64,000 nucleotides of DNA from Oscillibacter sp. (GTDB lineage Bacteria; Bacillota; Clostridia; Oscillospirales; Oscillospiraceae), in assembly GCA_014799925.1 (NCBI GenBank), contig JAAVHC010000003.1, positions 1 through 64,000 on the forward strand. Direction: 5' to 3'. This document shows positions 43,837 through 51,622 of this stretch, piece by piece. Within the stretch, counting starts at the first letter, position 1. Each line of letters starts with the position of its first letter. Made by a program: the position numbers and the translations under genes. Below the pieces are notes generated by a model, which worked only from the letters and a program-made list of their open reading frames with translations, did not search any database and was not told the DNA's origin.

Positions 43837-44361
43837 TCAACTGAGCACCGTGATGCTGATCGCGGCGCCCGCCTGCCCGATGTAGGAGTAGTCATCCTCA
43901 CGATAGGCCTTGAAATAGGCTGTCGCCGCGTATTGGCCCGGCTCCAGCACTTTATCCAGTCCGGCGGTTTCAATGTAGGATCCAACAGGGATCGCCTTGG
44001 ACTGGTAGATCAGCTCCTGGGTGTCGTCTATGTAAATCTCCACCACGAGCAGTTTTGCGTTGTTGGCGGGATTTTCCAGCATCAGGTTCCCTTCGCTCCC
44101 GCCTGTGGCGAAAACAGGATTGGTGTTGATGGAAAAGGCGATCATACCCTCGTCCAGCTGCTGCTGGAGCTCCGCCTGCCGCTGCGCGATGTCAACGCCG
44201 GGCAGGATGCCGATCGTGGCGTTGTCCGCCAGCTCCAGCGTGTCGCCTGGGCCCTGCTTTGCCAGGAAGAACCATCCTCCTATAATCAGCAGCAGCAGCA
44301 CGCACAGAATAGCGGCGATAAGGAGCAGCTTTTTTCTCTTTTTCTGAACATCTGAATCCAT
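43837..44361 (-). CDS. Membrane-anchored exported protein, first gene behind the invertible promoter
   Basis: The 174-residue product has a short charged cytoplasmic N-terminus (MDSDVQKKRKK), a transmembrane helix at about 12-33 and an external domain with GPGDTLELADNATIGILPGVD. The external domain also shows VVEIYIDDTQELIYQSKAIPVG and GQYAATAYFKAYREDDYSYIG. The last two stretches read as a beta-sandwich similar to those in secretion or fibre-assembly proteins. Function unknown. ATG 44361 has GGAGG at good spacing; upstream in-frame ATGs lie within the switch region. No good promoter is seen between the left inverted repeat and this start in the present orientation. Confidence 0.8.
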   Translation of the reverse strand: MDSDVQKKRKKLLLIAAILCVLLLLIIGGWFFLAKQGPGDTLELADNATIGILPGVDIAQRQAELQQQLDEGMIAFSINTNPVFATGGSEGNLMLENPANNAKLLVVEIYIDDTQELIYQSKAIPVGSYIETAGLDKVLEPGQYAATAYFKAYREDDYSYIGQAGAAISITVLS

Positions 44362-44455
44362 TGTAAAACCTCCCTGATTTTCGGGGCCGCCGCGGGCGGG
44401 GCGGTTTCCGCAGCGACGCACAATATAGAATTGGATTGTTGTCGGATTATGATTT

Positions 44456-44475
44456 ATCACAAAATTCATAATTTG
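44456..44475 (+). repeat. Left inverted repeat of the putative invertible promoter
   Basis: ATCACAAAATTCATAA plus TTG after one mismatch; 19 of 20 positions match the complement of 44744-44763. Confidence 0.88.
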
Positions 44476-44743
44476 TCCCTGAGGCGGCGGGCGGTTTGCC
44501 GGCGGGAAGATGGCGGCAGCGAAAAAATCCCTGCGCCAATGCCAAAAGGCATGGTGCAGGACGCAAAAAATAAGCCGGGCAAATTTTGGCTTCTGTCCGG
44601 CCTGATTTGTTATGTAAAAATGAGTGTTTCGGCTACGCAAAAATTGGAGAAAAAGGCTTGCGTTTTGCGATTGCCTGTGTTATGATGATGCTGCGAGGCG
44701 AAAAGCCGCAATAAAAAGGGCCTTTCTCCGCGGTCAGTTGCGG
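44476..44743. promoter_or_regulatory. Putative invertible promoter segment (OFF orientation)
   Basis: This 268-bp segment lies between inverted repeats and next to a tyrosine recombinase. A promoter TTGCGT (44658-44663), 17 bases, TATGAT (44681-44686) points right, away from the exported-protein genes. A minus-strand terminator (CCTGC/GCAGG stem at 44530-44560 with six U residues from 44522-44527) faces those genes and would block read-through from the recombinase gene. Inversion would put the promoter start near 44526 pointing at the genes and turn the terminator away. Inversion itself is inferred. Confidence 0.78.
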
Positions 44744-44763
44744 CAATTTATGAATTTTGTGAT
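44744..44763 (-). repeat. Right inverted repeat of the putative invertible promoter
   Basis: CAA, one mismatch, then TTATGAATTTTGTGAT; inverted partner of 44456-44475. It ends six bases before the recombinase stop codon. Confidence 0.88.
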
Positions 44764-44769
44764 GCACCA

Positions 44770-45615
44770 CTAGGATATCAATTCGAGCCGGTCCATCTGC
44801 TGAGCGTGTTCTGCGCCGGTGGAGATCAGATAGATCCTGGTAGTTTCAATTGAGCTGTGGCCCAGCACATCCGCCAGCTTGACCACATCCCGGCAGGCCC
44901 GGTAAAAGGTCTGTGCAAACAGGTGCCGCAGGTTGTGAGGGAATACCTTGGAGGGGGCCACGCCTGCTTTTTGGCAGATGGCTTTCATTTCCGCCCAAAT
45001 CTGCCGCCTGGACAGCCCCTTTCCGTTTCTGGTGAGAAAGATTTCACCGGAGACGGTTTTTTGTTTTTTCGCGTACTTTTGCAGCTTCCGGCACAGCTTT
45101 CCGGGGATCAGGATTGTGCGGATCTTGCCCTTCAGACTGACCTCGGCCCGTCCGGCGTTCACGGCTTCTACCGTAATATATTTCACCTCACTGACCCGGA
45201 TGCCCGTAGCGCAGATCGTCTCCATCAGCAGGGCCAGTCGGGTCCTGCCCGCTTCATTGGCTGTTTCCAGAAGCCTGGCATACTCCGCCTTGCTCAGTTC
45301 CTGCTCTGTCCGGCGGAACAGCTTGCGCTGAATGCGCAGATACTTTACGCAGCATTCCTCCCGTTTCAGGAACCTGAGGAATTTATTCAGCGCAGACAGT
45401 TTGGAATTGATGGTTTCCGGGCAGAGACCGGACGACCGCAAATGTGTCTTCCATCCGGCGGCGGTCTCCTTTTCAAGGGGATTACTGCCCAGCCAGGCCG
45501 CGAAACTCCGAATATCCCGCAGGTATTTTTCAATGGTGCCGGAAGAGCGCTCGTCCTCCTCCATATACTGCTTGAACGCGGTGATTTGGACGGCAGAAAT
45601 GGTATGATGCCTCAT
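44770..45615 (-). CDS. Tyrosine recombinase, probable promoter invertase
   Basis: This 281-residue tyrosine recombinase has an N-terminal SAM-like core-binding domain (QITAFKQYMEEDERSSGTIEKYL, about 10-32) and a complete catalytic domain. The catalytic domain shows ICATGIRVSEV (first Arg, about 157), FPHNLRHLFAQTF (His-x-x-Arg, about 224) and VLGHSSIETTRIYL (His and nucleophilic Tyr, about 250). ATG 45615 is chosen for the AAGGAG upstream; an ATG seven codons earlier has poorer spacing. Its stop codon lies six bases from a 20-bp inverted repeat, the classic layout of phase-variation invertases in gut Firmicutes. No other phage or integrative-element genes are near. Confidence 0.92.
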   Translation of the reverse strand: MRHHTISAVQITAFKQYMEEDERSSGTIEKYLRDIRSFAAWLGSNPLEKETAAGWKTHLRSSGLCPETINSKLSALNKFLRFLKREECCVKYLRIQRKLFRRTEQELSKAEYARLLETANEAGRTRLALLMETICATGIRVSEVKYITVEAVNAGRAEVSLKGKIRTILIPGKLCRKLQKYAKKQKTVSGEIFLTRNGKGLSRRQIWAEMKAICQKAGVAPSKVFPHNLRHLFAQTFYRACRDVVKLADVLGHSSIETTRIYLISTGAEHAQQMDRLELIS

Positions 45616-46038
45616 AGAGAACAACTCCTTTTTCATTTCCTTTGGTGCGTCTTGTGACAGCTGCCAGAGGATGGATGGCGGGCTGCCAGCCGCTCCTCTT
45701 GCCAGCAGCAAACGACACCATATTTTTTCTCAAACAGCCGTTTTGAATTTACTTATTCAAGTAGAAAGACAACGGAATCGAAGGGCGTTTGATTGTGCAA
45801 ACTGACGAACGATAGCTGAGCGCGCTTAAAAAATGCGGCAGTACCGTCAGCCGGCGGCGTAACGTCTTCAAAACGGGAAAAATACCCTTTGAAAAGAAAT
45901 CTTTCGGCGGTTCACGGACTGCGCCCCCGCATAAAAAATTGAGCGGAAAAGAGAAGAACCCGTTTCGGCCGCAAAAAGCCCTGCGCGCCACATCTCCGAG
46001 TAAAACGGCTCGGATCATAATCATCCAACAAAATGAAA

Positions 46039-46064
46039 CCGGGGACCTCACCAGAGGTCCCCGG
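46039..46064 (-). terminator. Terminator after the possible Cys-rich peptide
   Basis: Perfect 11-base arms CCGGGGACCTC/GAGGTCCCCGG around ACCA; the minus strand continues TTTCATTTTG. The gap from 45616 to 46038 shows no convincing gene. Confidence 0.75.
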
Positions 46065-46069
46065 AGGAT

Positions 46070-46207
46070 TTAGCAGATAGTGAAGTGGCACAAGCAGCTC
46101 GGACCGCTGGCTGCCACGGCATGAAAATCCAGGTCATTTTGGCTGGGATTACAGCCAGGGCAGGGGAAGTCCTTCCGGAAGCCGGAGGAGTACGCATGTG
46201 GCTCCAA
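46070..46207 (-). CDS. Possible small Cys-rich peptide (uncertain)
   Basis: A 45-codon frame from a TTG at 46207 (AAGG eight bases upstream) to TAA 46070-46072 ends only five bases before a strong terminator. The peptide contains FRKDFPCPGCNPSQ and ends SGPSCLCHFTIC, with five cysteines in the last 30 residues. A competing frame on the same strand begins at an ATG and runs into the terminator hairpin, which makes it the less likely of the two. No modification enzyme or transporter is adjacent. It could equally be an untranslated structured RNA. Confidence 0.28.
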   Translation of the reverse strand: MEPHAYSSGFRKDFPCPGCNPSQNDLDFHAVAASGPSCLCHFTIC

Positions 46208-46334
46208 CCCATTGACCTTCGCCTTTCCCCTCCCGGCTTCATACCATCAGACTCTTTATAAGCGGCACATCATGATATCACGATTTGTCGGAAAGCGGAA
46301 TGGCGTATCATGTTAATATCCGGTCAATTTACTC

Positions 46335-46412
46335 GCCGCCGTAAACGGCGGCAACCGTAGAACATGGCACATAGTATTTCCAACCTTTCAGCTCGGAAGT
46401 AATACTTCCCGT
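46335..46412. repeat. Family B repeat, partial inverted copy
   Basis: GCCGCC/GGCGGC hairpin (46335-46352), AACATGGCACAT and GGAAGTAATACTTCC (46395-46409) match, in reverse, the blocks at 48133-48178 and 48264-48285. The remaining gap 46208-46608 has no gene; a candidate -10 TAGAAT near 46510 may serve the lipase. Confidence 0.65.
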
Positions 46413-46608
46413 TTACCGGCAGCTGTGAATTGCCGACGGCGTCCTGTTTACGGACCGGCTCTAAAAAATTATCCGGAAATATGACTATGCTTTTTTTCGG
46501 TTCTGTGGTAGAATAGGATAGAAACTGTCAAATGAGGGAAGGACTGGCGCAGTCGACGCGTGCGGTGATTGATCTGGTGCTTCCCTGATATGAATGGAGG
46601 AGGAACTT

Positions 46609-47541
46609 ATGGCAATCGTATCGGAATATTACTTTCCCTCCAGCGAGGGAAAAACCCTGATTCATGTCAATCAATGGACGCCGGCGGGGCGGGAGATTGC
46701 CGGCGTGGTGCAGATCGCCCACGGCGTGGCGGAGTATGGCGCGCGGTACGCGCCCTTTGCCCGGTATCTGTGCGGCCGCGGCTTTGTAGTGGTGGCCAAT
46801 GACCATCTGGGCCACGGCCAGTCCGTCATCGAGGGCTGTCCCATGGTCTATCTGGGGGAGGAGAACGGCTGGCAGCACGTGGTGGACGACATGGAGGAGC
46901 TGCGCCGCCGTACGGCTAAGGTGTATCCTGACAAGCCGTATTTTCTTTTCGGTCACTCCATGGGTTCCTTCCTGTCCCGTACCCATCTGATCCGCTACCC
47001 CGGCCAGCTGGCCGGCTGCGTCCTCTGCGGTACGGGGCATCAGTCCGCCGCCATCATCGCGGGGGGCAGGCTGGTAGCCGATCATGAGATCAGGCGGCTG
47101 GGGAAAAAGGCGTACAGCGTCAGGGCCGACGATCTGGCCTTTGGCGCGTATAATAAGGCGTTTGCCCCTACCCGCACCCGCTTTGACTGGGTTTCCGCCG
47201 ACGAGGCCAATGTGGACGCCTATATTGCCGACCCGCTCTGCGGCGGGGACACCACCCTGGGCCTGTTCCGGGATATGCTGGACGGCCTGAGCTGCATCAC
47301 CAGGCAGTCCAACATTGACAGGATGGATAAGAATCTGCCGGTATTTTTCATCGCGGGAGACCAGGATCCGGTAGGGGATATGGGCAAGGGTGTGCAGAAA
47401 GCCTTCAATTGCTTTAAAAAAGCCGGTTTGCAGGACGTAAGCATAAAGCTTTACCACGGCCTGCGCCACGAGATCCTGAACGAGGCCAGCAGGCAGTACG
47501 TCTATAAGGATGTGTCGGATTGGCTGGAGGCCCGGATCTGA
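46609..47541 (+). CDS. Alpha/beta hydrolase, monoacylglycerol lipase-like
   Basis: The 310-residue serine hydrolase of the hydrolase-4/lysophospholipase group starts at ATG 46609 with GGAGGAGG. The nucleophile elbow is FGHSMGSFLSRTHL (Ser about 118). The oxyanion region is VQIAHGVAEYGARYAPFA, the acid is in FIAGDQDPVGDMG (about 250) and the His is in GLRHEILNEA (about 288). It has no signal peptide, so it is cytoplasmic and likely acts on glycerides or esters. Its 3' end overlaps the convergent CmpB-like gene by 40 bases. Confidence 0.92.
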   Translation: MAIVSEYYFPSSEGKTLIHVNQWTPAGREIAGVVQIAHGVAEYGARYAPFARYLCGRGFVVVANDHLGHGQSVIEGCPMVYLGEENGWQHVVDDMEELRRRTAKVYPDKPYFLFGHSMGSFLSRTHLIRYPGQLAGCVLCGTGHQSAAIIAGGRLVADHEIRRLGKKAYSVRADDLAFGAYNKAFAPTRTRFDWVSADEANVDAYIADPLCGGDTTLGLFRDMLDGLSCITRQSNIDRMDKNLPVFFIAGDQDPVGDMGKGVQKAFNCFKKAGLQDVSIKLYHGLRHEILNEASRQYVYKDVSDWLEARI

Positions 47542-48065
47542 GCGAGCGCCGCGCCGGCCGACAGCAGCTCCGTGTCCTGATATCGCCGCAGCAGCGCCCA
47601 GGACAGGACGGCGTCCGCCGCCAGTATCATCCACAGCAAAAAGACCGCCCATGGCGGGACCGCGTCGGCCAGCAGGACTGCCGCCGGCTGTATCAGCCGC
47701 ACCGCCGCGGCGGACAGCACCCCCCAGATCAGGGCGAACTGGGGGCAGATGCGCCCCCGGATGTGGCCCCGCATGAGCCGGTAGTCCCAGAATTGCACGC
47801 CCAGCGCCTTGTCGTAGAAGAGGTGGACCAGATACTCCACGCCCGTGCATACCGCGCCCCCCAGGAGGATAAGCGGGAAGAAGCCGGCTCCCTCCGGCGT
47901 CAGGGCGAGCAGGGCGGTCATGGCCAGCCCATAAACCGGGCACAGGGGCAGCAGCAGGAAACACTTGCGCACCTGTCTGGGAGAGCGGGAGAGCCAGGCG
48001 TAGAGCTTTTCCAGGCCATAACCGGCAAAGCTGTACAAGAGGAACCAGACAAACCATGGGGACAT
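47502..48065 (-). CDS. CmpB-like (PF06541) four-helix membrane protein
   Basis: The 187-residue integral membrane protein resembles the putative ABC transporter type IV (CmpB) family. The conserved stretches are FLLYSFAGYGLEKLY, LLPLCPVYGLAM, GAVCTGVEYLVHLFYDKALG and VQFWDYRLMRGHIRGRICP. Four to five hydrophobic helices are evident. The family name implies a permease, but no ATPase is nearby and the function is not established. It is convergent with and overlaps the lipase gene by 40 bases. Confidence 0.85.
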   Translation of the reverse strand: MSPWFVWFLLYSFAGYGLEKLYAWLSRSPRQVRKCFLLLPLCPVYGLAMTALLALTPEGAGFFPLILLGGAVCTGVEYLVHLFYDKALGVQFWDYRLMRGHIRGRICPQFALIWGVLSAAAVRLIQPAAVLLADAVPPWAVFLLWMILAADAVLSWALLRRYQDTELLSAGAALAQIRASSQSDTSL

Positions 48066-48132
48066 AGCGGACGCTCCTTTTTGTCAAATGGGGGATATAG
48101 ACATAAAGGTAGCATCCCCGTCCCGGTCAGAA

Positions 48133-48338
48133 ATATTACTTCCGAACCGAAAGGCCGGAAGTAATATATGCCATGTTTTGCAGATTTCGCAATGACCACA
48201 TCGAGTGGTCATGCGAAATTGAATTCTGCACGGCCACTCGATATGGCCGTTGCAGAATCGCGGTTGCCGCCGCTTGCGGCGGCAAGCAAAGCGGCTTGAA
48301 TCAAATGATTATTTCCGAATTTTTAATTCGGAAATAAT
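48133..48338. repeat. Family B repeat: five tandem hairpins
   Basis: Successive hairpins are ATATTACTTCCG/CGGAAGTAATAT (48133-48167), ATTTCGCA-TGACCAC/GTGGTCA-TGCGAAAT (48184-48219), ATTCTGCA-CGGCC/GGCCG-TTGCAGAAT (48223-48258), TTGCCGCCGC/GCGGCGGCAA (48264-48285) and ATTATTTCCGAATT/AATTCGGAAATAAT (48308-48338). The unit sits between the CmpB-like gene and the UDG operon. Confidence 0.85.
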
Positions 48339-48356
48339 ATACGGGAGGTGGAGAAC

Positions 48357-48947
48357 GTGGAGGACAACTGGGAGGCGCTGCGGCGGGAGTGCCTGAGCTG
48401 CCGGGAGTGCGCCCTGTGTCAGACCAGGAAGAACGTAGTCTTCGGCGTGGGCAATCCCCAGGCGGAGATCATGCTGGTAGGAGAGGGCCCCGGCGCCAAT
48501 GAGGACGAGCAGGGAATCCCCTTCGTGGGCCGCGCGGGGCAGTTTTTGGACGACATGCTGGCCATTATCGGGCTGGACCGGACCAAAGTCTATATCGCCA
48601 ACATCGTCAAATGCCGCCCGCCGGGAAACCGGGACCCGCTGAATGTGGAGCAGGACGCCTGCATCGGCTACCTGCGCCGCCAGATCGCGCTCATTCAGCC
48701 GAAAATAATCATCAGCCTGGGGCGTATCGCCGCCATGCGGCTGATCAACGAGAAATTCCGTATCACCAGGGAGCACGGCGTCTGGTTTGACGTGGACGGC
48801 GTGCGGATGATGGCAATCTACCATCCCTCCGCTCTGCTGAGGGACCCCGGCAAAAGGCCGGAGACTTTTGATGATCTCAAGTCTCTCCAGCGGGAGATCG
48901 GGCGGGTCTGCCGGCGCACGGAATTGAATAAACCATGGGAAATGTAA
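48357..48947 (+). CDS. Family 4/5-type uracil-DNA glycosylase
   Basis: The 196-residue iron-sulfur uracil-DNA glycosylase removes uracil from DNA. The N-terminal cysteines are [10 protein letters not shown] (about 12-21), motif A is [20 protein letters not shown] (about 44-63), the middle motif is [13 protein letters not shown] and motif B is [11 protein letters not shown] (about 157). GTG 48357 is chosen because GGGAGG lies eight bases before it; GTG 48348 lies within that ribosome site. It is first of a five-gene operon (UPF0371, histidine phosphatase, isochorismatase, Tex). Confidence 0.93.
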   Translation: MEDNWEALRRECLSCRECALCQTRKNVVFGVGNPQAEIMLVGEGPGANEDEQGIPFVGRAGQFLDDMLAIIGLDRTKVYIANIVKCRPPGNRDPLNVEQDACIGYLRRQIALIQPKIIISLGRIAAMRLINEKFRITREHGVWFDVDGVRMMAIYHPSALLRDPGKRPETFDDLKSLQREIGRVCRRTELNKPWEM

Positions 48948-48999
48948 ATTTGGATGACCCGGCATATTGTGGATGAAGGATTTGGAAGAGGGAGAAGTT

Positions 49000-50484
49000 A
49001 TGACGAAGACTGGATTTGACAACCAGAAGTATATTGAGACCCAGTCCGCTCACATCCGTGAGCGGATCGGTCAGTTCGGCGGGAAACTGTACCTGGAGTT
49101 TGGCGGGAAGCTCTTCGATGATTTCCACGCTTCCAGGGTGCTTCCCGGCTTTGAACCGGACAGCAAGATCCGGATGCTCCAGCAGCTCCGGGACGACGTG
49201 GAGATCGTGGTGGCCATCAGCGCCGGGGATATCGAAAAGAACAAGGTCCGGGGCGACCTGGGCATCCCCTATGAGGAGGACGTGCTGCGGCTGATCGACG
49301 TGTTCCGGGAAATGGAGCTGTATGTGGGCAGCGTGGTGGTGACCCAGTACAGCGGCCAGCACGCCGCCGACGCCTTTTTGAAGCGGCTGAGCACCCTGGG
49401 GGTGCGGACCTACCGCCATTATCCCATTGCCGGGTATCCCCACAACGTGGATCTGATCGTCAGCGAGGAGGGCTACGGGCGCAACGAGTACATTGAGACC
49501 ACCCGCCCCCTGGTGGTGGTCACCGCTCCCGGTCCCGGCAGCGGGAAAATGGCCACCTGTCTCAGCCAGCTCTACCACGAGAACCGCCGGGGCCGGAAGG
49601 CGGGCTACGCCAAGTTTGAGACCTTCCCGGTCTGGAATCTGCCCCTGGACCACCCGGTGAACCTGGCCTATGAGGCCGCCACCGCCGACCTCAACGACGT
49701 GAACATGATCGACCCCTTCCATCTGGAGGCCTACGGCGTCACCACGGTCAACTACAACCGGGACGTGGAGGTCTTCCCCGTCCTGCGGACCATATTCGAG
49801 TCCATCCTGGGTCAGTGTCCCTACCAGTCTCCCACGGATATGGGGGTCAATATGGTTGGGAACTGCATCGTGGACGACGGAGCGTGCCGGGAGGCGTCCC
49901 ATATGGAGATCCTGCGGCGGTACTACACCGCCCTCAACGGCAGGCTCCGGGGGATGGTGGACCGGGAGGTGGTCTACAAGCTGGAGCTGCTGATGAAGCG
50001 CTCCGGCGTTACCTCCGCCATTTTCCCCGCCGTGGCGGCTTCCCTGGCAAAGGAGGAGGCTACGGGGGCCCCCGCCGGAGCCATGGTCCTGCCGGACGGC
50101 AGGGTCATCACCGGCAAGACCAGCGATCAGATCGGCGCCTCCGCCGCCCTGCTGCTGAACGCGCTGAAAGCCCTGGGCGGCATCGACCAGGAGCTGGACC
50201 TGATTTCCGTTCAGGTGCTGGAGCCCATCTGCCGGCTGAAGACCGGAAGCCTGGGCAACAAGAATCCCCGGCTCCACAGCGACGAGGTGCTGATTGCCCT
50301 GTGCGTCAGCGCGCTGACCAACCCCATCGCCGACCTGGCCCAGAAGCAGCTGCCCAAGCTGAAGGGCTGCGGGGCTCACTTTACGGTGGTGCTCAGCGAT
50401 GTGGACGAGAATCTCTATAAGCGTCTGGGGATGCACGTCAGCTATGAGGCGAAATACGAGCGGCAGAGACTATACTACAAGTAA
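49000..50484 (+). CDS. UPF0371 / DUF1846 family protein
   Basis: The 494-residue protein has the DUF1846 (UPF0371) length and conserved stretches: LYLEFGGKLFDDFHASRVLPGFEPD (residues about 28-52), VVVTAPGPGSGKMATCLSQLYHE with a P-loop-like sequence (about 180) and ADLNDVNMIDPFHLEAYG. The family is widespread in Firmicutes; its biochemical role is not settled. ATG 49000 has GGGAGAAG upstream; an ATG 11 codons earlier has no ribosome site. The gene lies 52 bases after UDG and 15 bases before the histidine phosphatase. Confidence 0.92.
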   Translation: MTKTGFDNQKYIETQSAHIRERIGQFGGKLYLEFGGKLFDDFHASRVLPGFEPDSKIRMLQQLRDDVEIVVAISAGDIEKNKVRGDLGIPYEEDVLRLIDVFREMELYVGSVVVTQYSGQHAADAFLKRLSTLGVRTYRHYPIAGYPHNVDLIVSEEGYGRNEYIETTRPLVVVTAPGPGSGKMATCLSQLYHENRRGRKAGYAKFETFPVWNLPLDHPVNLAYEAATADLNDVNMIDPFHLEAYGVTTVNYNRDVEVFPVLRTIFESILGQCPYQSPTDMGVNMVGNCIVDDGACREASHMEILRRYYTALNGRLRGMVDREVVYKLELLMKRSGVTSAIFPAVAASLAKEEATGAPAGAMVLPDGRVITGKTSDQIGASAALLLNALKALGGIDQELDLISVQVLEPICRLKTGSLGNKNPRLHSDEVLIALCVSALTNPIADLAQKQLPKLKGCGAHFTVVLSDVDENLYKRLGMHVSYEAKYERQRLYYK

Positions 50485-50499
50485 TAAAAGGGCATAATT

Positions 50500-51075
50500 A
50501 TGACGAGGGTATATTTTGTCCGCCACGCCCAGTCCGACTGGCGCAGCGGAACGGACCGTGACCGCGGCCTGACCGCTGAGGCGCTGGAGGACCGGAAGGC
50601 CGTTTTGGAATTTCTGCGGGACAAACAGGTGGACGTGTTCTATTGCAGCCCTTACCGGCGCAGCCTGGACACCATCCGGGAGACGGCGGAGTTTTACGGC
50701 AAACCCATCCTGACGGACGAACGTCTCCGGGAGCGGGAGGCCGCCCCCGGCGGCAACAACCGGAAGCTGTTCCGGAAGCGATGGGCGGATTTTGACTGGC
50801 ACGAGCCCGGCGGGGAGACCCTGCGGTCCGTCCAGGAGCGGAACATGGCCGCGCTGACGGAGATTCTGGAACAGAACCGGGATAAGACCGTTGTCATCGG
50901 CACCCACGGCACCGCGCTCAGCACGATTTTAAATCACTACGATCCCGGCTATGACTGTGACTCGTTTTTGCGGATCATCGACTGGATGCCCTTCGTGGTG
51001 GAGCTGGATTTTGACGGGACGCGCCTCCTGTCCAAAACGGAGCATGTTCATGTAGAGAAGGTTTTCAAACCATAG
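50500..51075 (+). CDS. Histidine phosphatase (phosphoglycerate mutase superfamily)
   Basis: The 191-residue protein has the catalytic RHA motif YFVRHAQSDW (His9), the second-half motif VVIGTHGTALSTILNH with the proton-donor His region, and YCSPYRRSLDTIRETA with the conserved Ser-Pro-Arg. It is therefore a phosphatase of the histidine acid type. Without a diagnostic C-terminus its substrate cannot be named. It is tightly spaced (10-15 bases) with both neighbours in the operon. Confidence 0.92.
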   Translation: MTRVYFVRHAQSDWRSGTDRDRGLTAEALEDRKAVLEFLRDKQVDVFYCSPYRRSLDTIRETAEFYGKPILTDERLREREAAPGGNNRKLFRKRWADFDWHEPGGETLRSVQERNMAALTEILEQNRDKTVVIGTHGTALSTILNHYDPGYDCDSFLRIIDWMPFVVELDFDGTRLLSKTEHVHVEKVFKP

Positions 51076-51085
51076 GAGTTGTTTT

Positions 51086-51610
51086 ATGAAAATTTTAGTT
51101 GTTGTTGACATGCAGAACGACTTCATCGACGGTGCGCTGGGCACAGCCGAGGCCGCCGTCATTGTGCCGAAGGTTGTGGAGAAGATCAGAGGCTGGACGG
51201 GGGAGGTCTACGCCACCCAGGACACCCACCAGGCGGACTACCTGACTACCCAGGAGGGCCGGAACCTCCCGGTGCCCCACTGCGTCGAGGGGACCCATGG
51301 CTGGGACCTCGCCCCCGCCGTCCGGGAGGCCCTGACCGATTTTACCTGCCTGACCAAACCCACCTTCGGCAGCCGCTCCCTGGCGGAGACGCTGGTGATC
51401 GCCCATCAGCACCAGCCCATCGAGGAGATCGTGCTGGTGGGCCTGTGTACGGACATCTGCGTCATCTCCAACGCCCTGCTGCTCAAGGCGTTCCTGCCGG
51501 AGGTGCCCATCCGGGTGGACGCCGCCTGCTGCGCCGGGGTCACGCCGGAGAGCCACCGGAACGCCCTGGCCGCCATGCGGCAGTGCCAGATTGCTGTAGA
51601 TAACGGATAA
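51086..51610 (+). CDS. Isochorismatase-family cysteine hydrolase (nicotinamidase-like)
   Basis: The 174-residue product has the isochorismatase fold with the Asp-Lys-Cys triad: VVVDMQNDFIDGALG (Asp8), TKPTFGS (Lys about 91) and VLVGLCTDICVISNAL (Cys about 132). The HQADY and HCVEGTHGWDL stretches resemble nicotinamidase metal and substrate loops, which supports an NAD salvage amidase, but the exact substrate is inferred. It lies 10 bases after the histidine phosphatase gene and 12 before tex. Confidence 0.9.
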   Translation: MKILVVVDMQNDFIDGALGTAEAAVIVPKVVEKIRGWTGEVYATQDTHQADYLTTQEGRNLPVPHCVEGTHGWDLAPAVREALTDFTCLTKPTFGSRSLAETLVIAHQHQPIEEIVLVGLCTDICVISNALLLKAFLPEVPIRVDAACCAGVTPESHRNALAAMRQCQIAVDNG

Positions 51611-51622
51611 GAGAGGAAACCG

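Noticed and set aside
45749-46051. A 100-codon minus-strand frame upstream of the recombinase.
   Set aside because: No ribosome site, composition unlike protein, and it runs through the terminator at 46039-46064.
46040-46250. Considered as a cobalamin or other known riboswitch because of GC-rich stems and AAAATCC.
   Set aside because: The conserved cobalamin box and the order of motifs are absent on both strands, and there is no matching downstream gene.
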